22,193 bases of DNA from a virus. The notes under the pieces are model-generated. The model saw nothing but the letters and a program-made list of their open reading frames with translations, had not been told where the DNA came from and did not search any database. Positions 14,766 to 21,634 of this stretch are shown one piece after another. The stretch is taken from IMG/VR virus record IMGVR_UViG_3300021057_000037, positions 1 through 22,193 of that record; one strand, written 5' to 3'. The first letter of the stretch is position 1. Each line of letters begins with the position of its first letter. Both the position numbers and the translations under genes were made by a program.

Positions 14766-14800
14766 CCGGGTGGCTGAGCCACCACGCTCTGCCCACCCGG
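14766..14800 (-). other. Strong intercistronic hairpin between capsid and lysis genes
   Basis: CCGGGTGG (14766-14773) pairs with CCACCCGG (14793-14800). A nested alternative hairpin GGTGGC-TGA-GCCACC lies at 14769-14783. It fills the 82-nt gap between the capsid and lysis genes. Leftwards it is followed by AAATTT rather than a T run, so a processing/stability element or weak attenuator separating highly expressed capsid from lysis genes is more likely than a full terminator. Confidence 0.6.
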
Positions 14801-14827
14801 AGATTATCAAATCGAGCCCGTATTTTC

Positions 14828-15910
14828 TTAGCCGTTGTCCTCTACGAGGGCAAAGACACCTTTCTCAGACAATCTGCTCATGGTTCCGCCTGACCGAACG
14901 CCACAGTTCATACTCATGCCACCAGCGAGTTCCGGCTTTGGATAGGGATCCATCCACACTTGCACAGGACTCTTGCTGTAGCGCACATGGTCAAGGTGAA
15001 AGGCGACACTGGCCATGTTATCAGTGGCTGCATTCGCTGACCCTACGGCTTTTTTAACTGGAGTCCCTGCCTCAGTATAGCGAACCGTAAACGCCCGCAA
15101 GATGACTTGGAAACTGAATAGCTTACCAAGTGTGCCTTCGCCGCGCAGGAAGTTGTTGAAGTCGGTTCCAGATCCGTAGGCCTTCATAACATCCCACACA
15201 TCTTGCTTCATTCCTGGCTCCACCAGCAGCCGGCGGCGGCCATCGTTCGGAATCTTCAGGCGGTCGAACTTCTCGGCTATGAACCGGAAGTCATCTTCAG
15301 TTGCTTTTTTCCTGTTACCAGTTGCACCTGGAGCCGTTGCCGGCCGGGTTGTGCCTCCTGTTGTTTGCCTGATGAATTCCGCCTTTGTAGGTGACCATCC
15401 GTTCAGAATGCGTTCCGCAATCTGATCTTCAAGGCTAAGGCGATGCTTTTTGAGCTTTGCTGATCTCTTGTCGTAGCTGACAAGAAGTTGGTTGTTCCAC
15501 GTAACAACCGTCGGGAGAGTAACCAACTGGTCAGTCTTGTAGGACTTCTTTTTGTCTTCCTCAATGCCAACGGGCAACGGAAGCTGTGTTGGATTAGCAA
15601 CAACCGTGGCCGTTCCGTCCTCATCCTGCGGGATTTCGGTTTCTTCGTTCTCCCACGCTGTTTCGTCAACTTGTGCGCCGGCATAGAAGCTGTTGTCATC
15701 CCAAAGCACCTGTTGCAGGTCGCTCGAAAAGAGTTTTTTCAGGACTTCGTTTCGGAGCGCACCCTTTACTTCATTTCGAGGGACGAACTGTACAAAAAAC
15801 AGGACGAGGGCAACAGCAAGAGCAAAGCCCGGGGTGAACACCGCAGCAACAACCGAAGCGATCACCATGATCACCGTTAGGTTATATAAAAAATCTACAA
15901 ATCGTTTCAT
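14828..15910 (-). CDS. Major capsid protein with hydrophobic N-terminus
   Basis: A 360-residue protein in the standard place after protease and decoration-like genes. Residues about 70-115 follow the capsid pattern of Bacteroidota Mu-like phages (DDNSFYAGAQVDETAWENE, then EIPQDEDGTATVVANPTQL). The C-terminus PYPKPELAGGMSMNCGVRSG is also capsid-like. Unusually, residues 1-45 are strongly hydrophobic with two predicted membrane segments (about 8-25 and 27-44). Apart from Met15 inside this region, the next methionine is beyond residue 220, so translation must include it. It could be a prodomain removed by the head protease, or it could tether assembling shells to the membrane. An HK97-type fold is assumed from the family. 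Confidence 0.75.
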   Translation of the reverse strand: MKRFVDFLYNLTVIMVIASVVAAVFTPGFALAVALVLFFVQFVPRNEVKGALRNEVLKKLFSSDLQQVLWDDNSFYAGAQVDETAWENEETEIPQDEDGTATVVANPTQLPLPVGIEEDKKKSYKTDQLVTLPTVVTWNNQLLVSYDKRSAKLKKHRLSLEDQIAERILNGWSPTKAEFIRQTTGGTTRPATAPGATGNRKKATEDDFRFIAEKFDRLKIPNDGRRRLLVEPGMKQDVWDVMKAYGSGTDFNNFLRGEGTLGKLFSFQVILRAFTVRYTEAGTPVKKAVGSANAATDNMASVAFHLDHVRYSKSPVQVWMDPYPKPELAGGMSMNCGVRSGGTMSRLSEKGVFALVEDNG

Positions 15911-15945
15911 CGTTATGTGTTTCGTTAAAAGCTGAGTCGTGTTTT

Positions 15946-16284
15946 CTAGTCGATTTGTACTGCCGCTCCTGCCGGAACAAAGACAGATCCGTCGTACACG
16001 AAGAGTTGAGTCTTCGTTTTACCTGCAACCCCTACAATTGCAGGAGCATCAATCCCGTTTCCGAGCGCGAGGTCATCGGCGTTATTTGTTGCCGGTACTT
16101 TGACCAAGATCAGAGCACCTTTTCGGACCTGGCTGTCAATCGTAAGATTCAACGTCGTGTCACCGGTGAGAATCGCGAACAACAGGAGCGTAAACATATT
16201 CGTGATGGTTATCTCCTGAGTAGCTGCATAGGCCAGGTTCTGCACATCCGCTTCACCTTGCGGCCAGTTAATTTTTTCGATCAT
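15946..16284 (-). CDS. Head decoration-like protein
   Basis: A 112-residue protein between the head protease and the capsid protein, the usual position for a decoration protein. Residues about 20-45 are hydrophobic (TITNMFTLLLFAILTGDTTLNL). The rest is beta-rich, ending AKTKTQLFVYDGSVFV-like, with a short glycine-rich turn. No motif is diagnostic. The C-terminal YDGSVFVPAGAA pattern is common in short phage surface proteins. Function is inferred from position and size; a fibre-like head protein is an alternative. Confidence 0.5.
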   Translation of the reverse strand: MIEKINWPQGEADVQNLAYAATQEITITNMFTLLLFAILTGDTTLNLTIDSQVRKGALILVKVPATNNADDLALGNGIDAPAIVGVAGKTKTQLFVYDGSVFVPAGAAVQID

Positions 16285-16311
16285 TTATCGGTTGCGTTTT
16301 TTTTAAAAGCG

Positions 16312-16830
16312 TTAAACCAGTTTTTTCACCTCGTCGACCGAGATATTGGTCTTGTGATGGGCATTAAAGAGCTTCATGTACTCTTCGGGCTTGTCCTTTG
16401 CCATCGTGAGGAGACCGTTGGAGTCCTTCTTTTCCCAATCAGCAAACGTCCAGGTCTTACGATCCTCCGGAGCAGAGCCGCCCGACTCTCCTTTTATCGT
16501 TTTGATGAGCTCATTCAGGCTGATGCCCTTGCCCGTCTCAGTTTCCTCCTTCTTCTTCTCCGGAATCAGGGACATCGCGAGCTTTACATCGTGCCCCGCA
16601 ACCTTTTTGAGATTCTCTAGCATCTCTTCAGAAACACCGCGCTCTTTGGCAACTATCATGATCACGTCAATTGCTGCCTGGTTCCCTTCGGATGTCGTCT
16701 TCTCCTTGGTTGGTTCGGTCTCCTTCTGATTCGATTTCAGACCGGTCACGGCGGCGAGGATCTCCGCGTCGGTAGCTTCTGCTTTCAGGCCGAGATCCTT
16801 GATGAGTTTTTCTTTAGTTTCTTTATTCAT
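16312..16830 (-). CDS. Possible nested scaffold protein (internal start)
   Basis: This is an in-frame internal ATG at 16830 (Met212 of the protease ORF), giving a 172-residue product MNKETKEKLIKDLGLK and on. It begins just after the protease domain ends (about residue 185) and a short linker. It covers only the charged helical part (Lys/Glu/Thr-rich linker, then helices). Mu gene Z inside I and lambda Nu3 inside C are precedents for such nested scaffolds. No Shine-Dalgarno sequence is visible, but this phage generally lacks them, so its absence is not informative. Confidence 0.4.
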   Translation of the reverse strand: MNKETKEKLIKDLGLKAEATDAEILAAVTGLKSNQKETEPTKEKTTSEGNQAAIDVIMIVAKERGVSEEMLENLKKVAGHDVKLAMSLIPEKKKEETETGKGISLNELIKTIKGESGGSAPEDRKTWTFADWEKKDSNGLLTMAKDKPEEYMKLFNAHHKTNISVDEVKKLV

Positions 16831-17463
16831 TGCGCTTTGAGTTGTGTCAGATTTGTCCAGAAACTGATCGTAGTGTGCCGCCAGTTCCACGAGCGACGCT
16901 TGTTCCTTTTCGAGAGGGACGACATTCCCATCGATGATTTCATCTATCAATCCCTCTTTCAGAGCTTGCTCAGCAGTAAACCACGTGTCCTTCCCCTCCG
17001 TCATCCAGTTTTTAAGAATGTACTCGGCATCTCGTTTCGACCTTTTCGAAATGATCTCAGCGAGAGTTTTGTTCATGCTGGCGACTAGGTCCGCATAATC
17101 CCTGATCTGGTTTGCCGAACCCATGATTCCGCCTGTGCCCTCGTGAACCATGAGCCTGGTGCCCTTAACCATTTGACGCCAGTGGCATCCTTGTAGGATC
17201 ACGGCCCCCATACTGGCAGCGATTCCTTCAACCGTGCCAATGATGTAGATGTCTTTTGTCGCCATCTGTGAAAGGATCGCGAGCCCTTCGAACTGAGAGC
17301 CACCGGGGCAATGGATTTTGAGCTTTAGTCTTTCATACCCTTTGCTTTTGACATCGGAAATTTTGTCGAACAGATCCACGGCACGAACGCGCCCCCACTC
17401 GCTGATGCTTCCATACATCAGCATTTCAGATTCAGTTTTTGACTTTGCGCGGAGTTCGTACAT
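16312..17463 (-). CDS. ClpP-like head maturation protease fused to scaffold-like domain
   Basis: A 383-residue protein. The N-terminal domain (about 1-185) is a ClpP/SppA-like serine protease. Ser84 is in EGIAASMGA, His107 in TRLMVHEGTGG, and Asp159 lies just before WFTAEQALKEGLIDEI. The oxyanion-loop motif HCPGGSQFEG lies at 51-60. These residues match the catalytic Ser-His-Asp triad of phage prohead proteases. The C-terminal 170 residues are charged and helical, like scaffolding proteins in the protease-scaffold fusions of Mu and lambda. An internal ATG at Met212 could give a separate scaffold. It is the first gene of the leftward operon, directly left of the divergent control region. Confidence 0.88.
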   Translation of the reverse strand: MYELRAKSKTESEMLMYGSISEWGRVRAVDLFDKISDVKSKGYERLKLKIHCPGGSQFEGLAILSQMATKDIYIIGTVEGIAASMGAVILQGCHWRQMVKGTRLMVHEGTGGIMGSANQIRDYADLVASMNKTLAEIISKRSKRDAEYILKNWMTEGKDTWFTAEQALKEGLIDEIIDGNVVPLEKEQASLVELAAHYDQFLDKSDTTQSAMNKETKEKLIKDLGLKAEATDAEILAAVTGLKSNQKETEPTKEKTTSEGNQAAIDVIMIVAKERGVSEEMLENLKKVAGHDVKLAMSLIPEKKKEETETGKGISLNELIKTIKGESGGSAPEDRKTWTFADWEKKDSNGLLTMAKDKPEEYMKLFNAHHKTNISVDEVKKLV

Positions 17464-17549
17464 TTAGCGAATCATTTGTGTTTGCATGTTCGTGTGAGTA
17501 TCGAAAGCCCAAAAATGACAGGCTTTTATACACCCTGCAACCGATACTT

Positions 17550-17612
17550 CAGTCTCACTTCAACGTGACGCAGTCTCACTGCTACGCACCGCAGTCTCGC
17601 TGAACAATCCCT
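17550..17612 (+). repeat. Three direct repeats with exact 21-bp period
   Basis: CAGTCTCACT occurs at 17550-17559 and 17571-17580, and CAGTCTCGCT at 17592-17601. Starts are exactly 21 bp apart, two helical turns, so the copies face the same side of DNA. The first two full 21-bp units agree at 16 positions, including ACG and CG beyond the 10-bp core. I saw no further copies in the window. They are likely binding sites for an activator or repressor controlling the divergent late operons. Confidence 0.8.
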
Positions 17613-17637
17613 TTCGACAGGCAGCTTTTAAGGGCAT

Positions 17638-17654
17638 TTTTGCCAAAGGCAAAA
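17638..17654 (+). promoter_or_regulatory. Perfect 7-bp palindrome upstream of terminase small subunit
   Basis: TTTTGCC-AAA-GGCAAAA (17638-17654) is a perfect inverted repeat with a 3-nt centre. It ends 9 nt before the chosen ATG at 17664. It could be an operator or an mRNA hairpin hiding the ribosome entry site. It also contains the TTG at 17640 that would be the alternative start, which argues against that start. Confidence 0.6.
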
Positions 17655-17663
17655 CGCTATTAC

Positions 17664-18131
17664 ATGGCAATTGACAAGAAGAGTGCAGCGCAAGAGTTAT
17701 TCAATGCAGGATGGGAACAAACTAAAATCGCTTCGATCCTGGAGCTGAGCGAGAAAACCATCTCTGAATGGAAGAAGAAATTCCGGTGGGAAGAAAAGCG
17801 AGCAAAGAAAAACATGGCGCAGGACGTTGCCGAAGATCACGTGTGGGAGTTGATCAACTACCAGTTGCAGGCGCTGAAGGCCAAGAAGGACAAGTTCGAA
17901 GAGCAGCTGAGAAACAAAGAGATTGAATCTCTCCCGGCTTTAGACAAAGGCGACATCGACGCCCTTCAAAAACTTTGGACCACCGTCAAGAATAAGCAGC
18001 TCGACTGGTCGGTAATCGTCAACAACGTCAAAGACTTCATCGGCTACATATCAGAGCGCGACTTAAAGCTCGCGCAGGACCTGCTCAATCACACCGACGA
18101 TTACCTCAACTTCAAACGCAAGAATCTGTAA
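17664..18131 (+). CDS. terS: Terminase small subunit (HTH DNA-binding)
   Basis: A 155-residue protein. The N-terminal helix-turn-helix (about 7-40: KSAAQELFNAGWEQTKIASILEL, then SEKTISEWKKKF) is the DNA-binding domain usual for small terminases, recognising phage DNA to start packaging. The rest is helical and charged, fitting the oligomerisation domain. The stop is immediately followed by the terminase large ATG (no gap). I use the ATG at 17664; a TTG at 17640 would add 8 residues but lies inside a palindrome. It is the first gene of the rightward operon. Confidence 0.82.
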   Translation: MAIDKKSAAQELFNAGWEQTKIASILELSEKTISEWKKKFRWEEKRAKKNMAQDVAEDHVWELINYQLQALKAKKDKFEEQLRNKEIESLPALDKGDIDALQKLWTTVKNKQLDWSVIVNNVKDFIGYISERDLKLAQDLLNHTDDYLNFKRKNL

Positions 18132-19754
18132 ATGCTGATCAAAGTATCACCGAACGAAAAAGCGTACAAGGAGTGGTTGGATCTGTGCACAAGGATCCGG
18201 ACGGCCACGGGTGCGACATCTGTCGAAGTGACGGAGACGGCGGCTGAGCGCGAGCAACGCATAGCAGAACTGAAAAAGCCACAAAATTTCGAGGCATTTT
18301 GTAAGTATTACTTTCCGCATTACATCGATGCGGACTTTGCCTGGTTTCATAGAAAAGCGGCGAAAGAGCTGCTAACGACTGACGACCTTATTGCGGCCCT
18401 TGAATGGCCGCGAGAGAGCGCTAAATCTGTTTTCGTCAACGTCTTCATTCCAATGCATCTCAAGGCAACCGGATGGCTTAGTGGTTTGATTCTAGCGAGT
18501 GAGAACGAGCAGAAAGCTGCGGTCCTGCTTGGAGACATTCAGGCGGAACTCATGGAGAACCGCAGGTTTGCCGCGGACTTTGGGGAGCAGCGGACGATTG
18601 GAAATTGGAGTGAAGGATCGTTCGTTACAACGGATGGCATAGGTTTCTGGTCATTTGGTCTCGGACAAAACCCGGCTGGCGTTCGTCGTGCGTCAAAGCG
18701 TCCGAACCTCGGGATCGTCGATGATGCGTCAAACAAACGGCGCTCAAAAAACCAGCAGCGCATCAAAGAGGACCTAGATTGGGTATTGGGCGATTTTGCT
18801 GGCTGTCTTTCCATCAAAGGCAAGAAGTTGATAATGGCAAACAACCGCACTTGCCGCAATGATCTCCTTGCTCATTTCGTTGGCGATGTAAATGATGGAG
18901 ATCCTAAACGAAAGGGCTTGATTCACATCAAGGTCTTTGCAACAGAAGACCCCAAAACACACAAGATGCTTCTCCCGGAGCACGGCGGCGTCCCGGCGTG
19001 GAATAGATATACTATCCAGCAGCTTACCAAACGCTTCGCAGAGGTCGGATACAGAAACGCGATGCGAAATTATTTTCACATCGACATTCAGGATGGTGAG
19101 ATGTTTCTCGAAGAGCATCTTCCGTTTGTCGACCCTCTGCCTTTGGACAGGTACGATGCGCTAATAACATACAATGACCCTTCTTACAAGGGCGCAAAAA
19201 CCAACGACACAAAGGCCATCGTTCTGGTCGGCAAACATGGTTCTTATTATGATGTCCTTTGGGCCTGGGTCCGTCATGCTTCACGCACTGCAATGATAAA
19301 GGCGCATTATATGATTGATGATATCGTCAAAGGTCGCGTCCGTCACGTCGCATTGCACCGTGGTAAAATGGAGAACAACTGCGCACATTACATGGAGGCG
19401 AACTTCATCCAAGAGGATTTGTTCATCGGAGAATATCGAATTGAAGGCGAGCGCCGCGGCGAACAACTCAGGATTCGTTCCGACAAACGCAAGAAGCCAG
19501 ACAAGCTCGGCCGAATCGAAGACATTCACCCGATTGCTGAGAGTGGATGTCTCCGTTTCAACAAGCGCTTACAGAAGGATCCCGATATGATCACCCTCCG
19601 GGACCAGTTCCTAGCTTTTCCAAATGGTCATGATGACGGACCAGACGCAGTCGAAGGCGCCATCTATTTACTCAACAAACGCAACAAAACACATGGAGGG
19701 CGAAAAACCTACCGCACCGGCAAATTCCGGAGAACGTCCACTCGGGTTGGATAA
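18132..19754 (+). CDS. terL: Terminase large subunit (ATPase-nuclease)
   Basis: A 540-residue packaging motor protein. The ATPase domain (about 50-330) has an unusual Walker A, WPRESAKS at 92-99. The lysine and serine are kept but the usual Gly-rich lead is replaced. Walker B is LGIVDD at 193-198. The nuclease domain (about 340-520) shows an acidic residue in ITYNDPSYKG (Asp349) and the C-terminal motif HDDGPDAVEGA (Asp501, Asp502, Asp505), as in RNase H-like terminase nucleases. It cuts and translocates DNA into proheads, docking on the portal encoded downstream. The 62-nt 3' overlap with the next small gene is only present if that gene uses its upstream ATG. Confidence 0.92.
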   Translation: MLIKVSPNEKAYKEWLDLCTRIRTATGATSVEVTETAAEREQRIAELKKPQNFEAFCKYYFPHYIDADFAWFHRKAAKELLTTDDLIAALEWPRESAKSVFVNVFIPMHLKATGWLSGLILASENEQKAAVLLGDIQAELMENRRFAADFGEQRTIGNWSEGSFVTTDGIGFWSFGLGQNPAGVRRASKRPNLGIVDDASNKRRSKNQQRIKEDLDWVLGDFAGCLSIKGKKLIMANNRTCRNDLLAHFVGDVNDGDPKRKGLIHIKVFATEDPKTHKMLLPEHGGVPAWNRYTIQQLTKRFAEVGYRNAMRNYFHIDIQDGEMFLEEHLPFVDPLPLDRYDALITYNDPSYKGAKTNDTKAIVLVGKHGSYYDVLWAWVRHASRTAMIKAHYMIDDIVKGRVRHVALHRGKMENNCAHYMEANFIQEDLFIGEYRIEGERRGEQLRIRSDKRKKPDKLGRIEDIHPIAESGCLRFNKRLQKDPDMITLRDQFLAFPNGHDDGPDAVEGAIYLLNKRNKTHGGRKTYRTGKFRRTSTRVG

Positions 19755-19905
19755 GTCAGCTTATGACATGATCCAATTCACGCTGCTACTCCGCTCAGAC
19801 GAAGAGCAACGTGATATTTCAATGTTTCGGAATACTCCGAAGCCGTGCGCGAGATGTGGCGAAACACATGTCGACCTGTTTCAATTCTATCACCACTTTA
19901 ACTAA
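19693..19905 (+). CDS. Small CxxC protein of unknown function
   Basis: A 70-residue protein (45 residues if the ATG at 19768, 13 nt after the terminase stop, is used). The C-terminal part carries CARCGETH, a CxxC with a nearby His, which could bind zinc. I do not recognise a family. Its TAA shares an A with the ATG of the next gene (TAATG), the close coupling expected of a translated gene, and this is the main reason I keep it. Start choice is open: 19693 overlaps terminase by 62 nt, whereas 19768 avoids the overlap. Confidence 0.5.
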   Translation: MEGEKPTAPANSGERPLGLDKSAYDMIQFTLLLRSDEEQRDISMFRNTPKPCARCGETHVDLFQFYHHFN

Positions 19906-20384
19906 TGAGCAACTTCATTTCAAAGGAAGACTACAAGTACCAGATCCGGACAACAAGGCTCGACCAAATCCTAGAGGCCGCAGACGAAGATGAAGATTTG
20001 ATACTAAACTCAGCGGAGACCGAGGCAGTCGGCATGATTGAGAAGCACCTTGCAACGCGTTACGATATGGGTATTGAACTCGGCAAGACTGGGAATGCCA
20101 GAAATAAAGTGCTCTTGAGGTGGGCAAAGGTACTGGTCATTTACTACATCTACGAGCGTATTCCCGATGAGTTCGTCCCGGAGCGCGTCGTGAAAAACTA
20201 TGATGAGGTCATGAGCCAGCTTGAAAAGATCGAGGATGGCGACGCCTCGATTCCTGGACTTACTCCGATCTCCGTTGCGGATCCCAACGACGAGGGTGAA
20301 ACAAAACCATACACCAGACGGAGATGGGGTAGTCAGTTAAAACGCGCCAATGACGGTGCTTCACCTAACTATTTGGAAAAATGA
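19905..20384 (+). CDS. DUF1320-like head-tail connector (Mu gp36-like)
   Basis: A 159-residue protein. The N-terminal segment (about 2-70) is helical with FISKEDYKYQIRTTRLDQIL, and a central helix NKVLLRWAKVLVIYYIYERIP matches the DUF1320 layout of Mu gp36-like proteins. These sit at the head-tail interface. The C-terminal 50 residues are polar and look disordered. The start overlaps the CxxC gene's stop by 1 nt, and its own stop overlaps the portal ATG by 4 nt (ATGA). In Mu this gene lies nearer the tail genes; here it sits between terminase and portal. Confidence 0.72.
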   Translation: MSNFISKEDYKYQIRTTRLDQILEAADEDEDLILNSAETEAVGMIEKHLATRYDMGIELGKTGNARNKVLLRWAKVLVIYYIYERIPDEFVPERVVKNYDEVMSQLEKIEDGDASIPGLTPISVADPNDEGETKPYTRRRWGSQLKRANDGASPNYLEK

Positions 20385-21634
20385 AATTTGCTTTGTCAAT
20401 ACCGGACAACTGGAAACCGAAGTTCCTGCGGGCCGACATGAACGCTGTAAATACTTTTCAGCAGGACCTCAAGGCTAAGGGTAAAAAGCGCATCAGCGTT
20501 AACCTGTCGCGGCAAAGAACCTTTGTTGCCAGCATGCGGATGGATGAGCTGAAGACCGCCATAATGATAGCAGAAGACAAGCTCAGGCCGCGCAGAGAGT
20601 TGTTGTATGAGTACTACCATCAGGCGTTAAAGGACGGTCACATCATCGGCGAGTATGAAAAAGCAATTAACAAAGTTGTTGGCTCGCCTTTCGCAGTTTT
20701 TAAAACTGGTACCGACGACATCGACGAGGTGGCAACGGCACTGTTGCAGACGCAGTGGTTTGAAGACTACCGTACCTATTTCGAAGAGGCGAGATTTTGG
20801 GGACACAGCTTAGTTCAATTCCTCGACTTGGTACCGTCAACAAAGAAGGGTGTCTCACTTGAATTCAACGAAATCGACCTGATCGAGCGTGAGCATGTTC
20901 GTCCGGAGGATGGCCTGATCGTGATGCATCCAAGTCATGAGACCGGAATCCCCTTTCGCGACGACAAGTTCAGAAAGCCGCTTCGGCTGATCGAATTCGG
21001 TAAGAAAGACAACCTTGGAATCCTCATGGTTGCCGCGACCGAGCGCATTTGGAAAAATGCAGTCAGGACGGACTGGGCAAGACATAGTGAGAAGTTTGCT
21101 ATGCCGATGTTGGCCGTAAAGGCAGCCACAAGCGATCCAAAGGAACTCGACGTGCTTCAGAAGATGTGTGAGGAGTTTGGGAACAACTTGTGGATGATCC
21201 TTGACCCGGAGGATGAAGTTGACTTGAAAGAGCCGACGTTCAAAGACTCTTACCAGATCTACAAGGAGAAGGCCCTGTTCTGCAACGACGAGATCTCGAA
21301 GGCCTTCACCTGGCAAACCGGCACAAGTGACGAGAAAGCGTTTGTCGGAAGCTCAGAGGTACATGAGCGTGTTTTGGACGCTTATGTTGAGGCACGTAAG
21401 CGCAAGCAAACCTACCACATTAACGACATCTTGTTCCCATTCCTGATCGAACACGGATATCCTTTGGCTGAACGTCAGTTCCGGTATATCGTGATGGACG
21501 AGTCAGATCCGGATCAGGAGGAGGCCGAAGACCAGGACAAGAAAGATCCTAAGGGCTCCGGAGGTGGCCGCGCAAAAAAATCCGCGCCCCGCAGAGGCGG
21601 GGCCAGGCGATCACCGACCGACTTATTGAAATAA
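20381..21634 (+). CDS. Portal protein (DUF935 / Mu gp29-like)
   Basis: A 417-residue portal protein. Residues about 45-380 follow the DUF935 pattern: a helical ELKTAIMIAEDKLRPRRELLYEYY, a central ARFWGHSLVQFLDL, and KNAVRTDWARHSEKFAMPMLAVK. The wing/stem helix region is followed by EISKAFTWQTGTSDEKAFVGSSEVHERVLDAY, the typical FVGSxEVH-like C-terminal block. Dodecameric portals form the DNA entry vertex and dock the terminase. The last residues are an acidic/Lys-rich linker (DPDQEEAEDQDKKDPKGSGG) and a basic tail. In this tail the codons for Lys399-Lys400 form the slippery run of the next entry. A ribosome that does not slip stops at 21634. Confidence 0.9.
   Translation: MKFALSIPDNWKPKFLRADMNAVNTFQQDLKAKGKKRISVNLSRQRTFVASMRMDELKTAIMIAEDKLRPRRELLYEYYHQALKDGHIIGEYEKAINKVVGSPFAVFKTGTDDIDEVATALLQTQWFEDYRTYFEEARFWGHSLVQFLDLVPSTKKGVSLEFNEIDLIEREHVRPEDGLIVMHPSHETGIPFRDDKFRKPLRLIEFGKKDNLGILMVAATERIWKNAVRTDWARHSEKFAMPMLAVKAATSDPKELDVLQKMCEEFGNNLWMILDPEDEVDLKEPTFKDSYQIYKEKALFCNDEISKAFTWQTGTSDEKAFVGSSEVHERVLDAYVEARKRKQTYHINDILFPFLIEHGYPLAERQFRYIVMDESDPDQEEAEDQDKKDPKGSGGGRAKKSAPRRGGARRSPTDLLK
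21560..21603 (+). promoter_or_regulatory. Candidate programmed -1 frameshift signal (portal into Mu-F-like)
   Basis: The heptamer A AAA AAA (21574-21580) lies in the portal frame as GCA AAA AAA. After a 5-nt spacer TCCGC comes a 7-bp all-GC hairpin, GCCCCGC (21586-21592), loop AGAG, GCGGGGC (21597-21603). A Shine-Dalgarno-like GGAGGT (21560-21565) lies 8 nt upstream of the heptamer, similar to the stimulator in E. coli dnaX. A -1 shift lands exactly in the Mu-F-like open frame. Confidence 0.72.

Larger units (their letters stand above)
17464..17663. promoter_or_regulatory. Divergent promoter/control region of the two late operons
   Basis: This is the 200-nt gap between the leftward protease gene and the rightward terminase gene. 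It contains a possible hairpin AAAGCC...GGCTTT at about 17505-17526, an AGTATCG/CGATACT inverted repeat (17497-17503 and 17542-17548), the three 21-bp-spaced repeats, and a palindrome just before the terminase start. No clear Bacteroidota-type promoter (TTTG and TAnnTTTG at the usual spacing) stands out, which suggests activator-dependent late promoters. Both operons must initiate here or within the neighbouring genes. Confidence 0.6.

Noticed and set aside
15955-16620. 221-residue open frame on the + strand opposite the decoration and protease genes
   Set aside because: It lies antisense to two well-supported genes, has no recognisable domain and an unlikely Cys/Arg-rich composition.
17504-17528. 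Terminator from AAAGCC/GGCTTT between the divergent operons
   Set aside because: The stem is short with an 11-nt loop and only four Ts, and no gene ends here.
17550-17612. CRISPR array
   Set aside because: Only three units with a 10-bp core and 11-bp gaps, far too short for CRISPR repeats and spacers, and no cas genes are present.
17640-17663. TTG start giving a terminase small subunit 8 residues longer
   Set aside because: The TTG lies inside a perfect palindrome and an ATG follows just before the helix-turn-helix.
20855-21316. 153-residue - strand frame opposite the portal gene
   Set aside because: It is antisense to the conserved portal core and shows no domain of its own.
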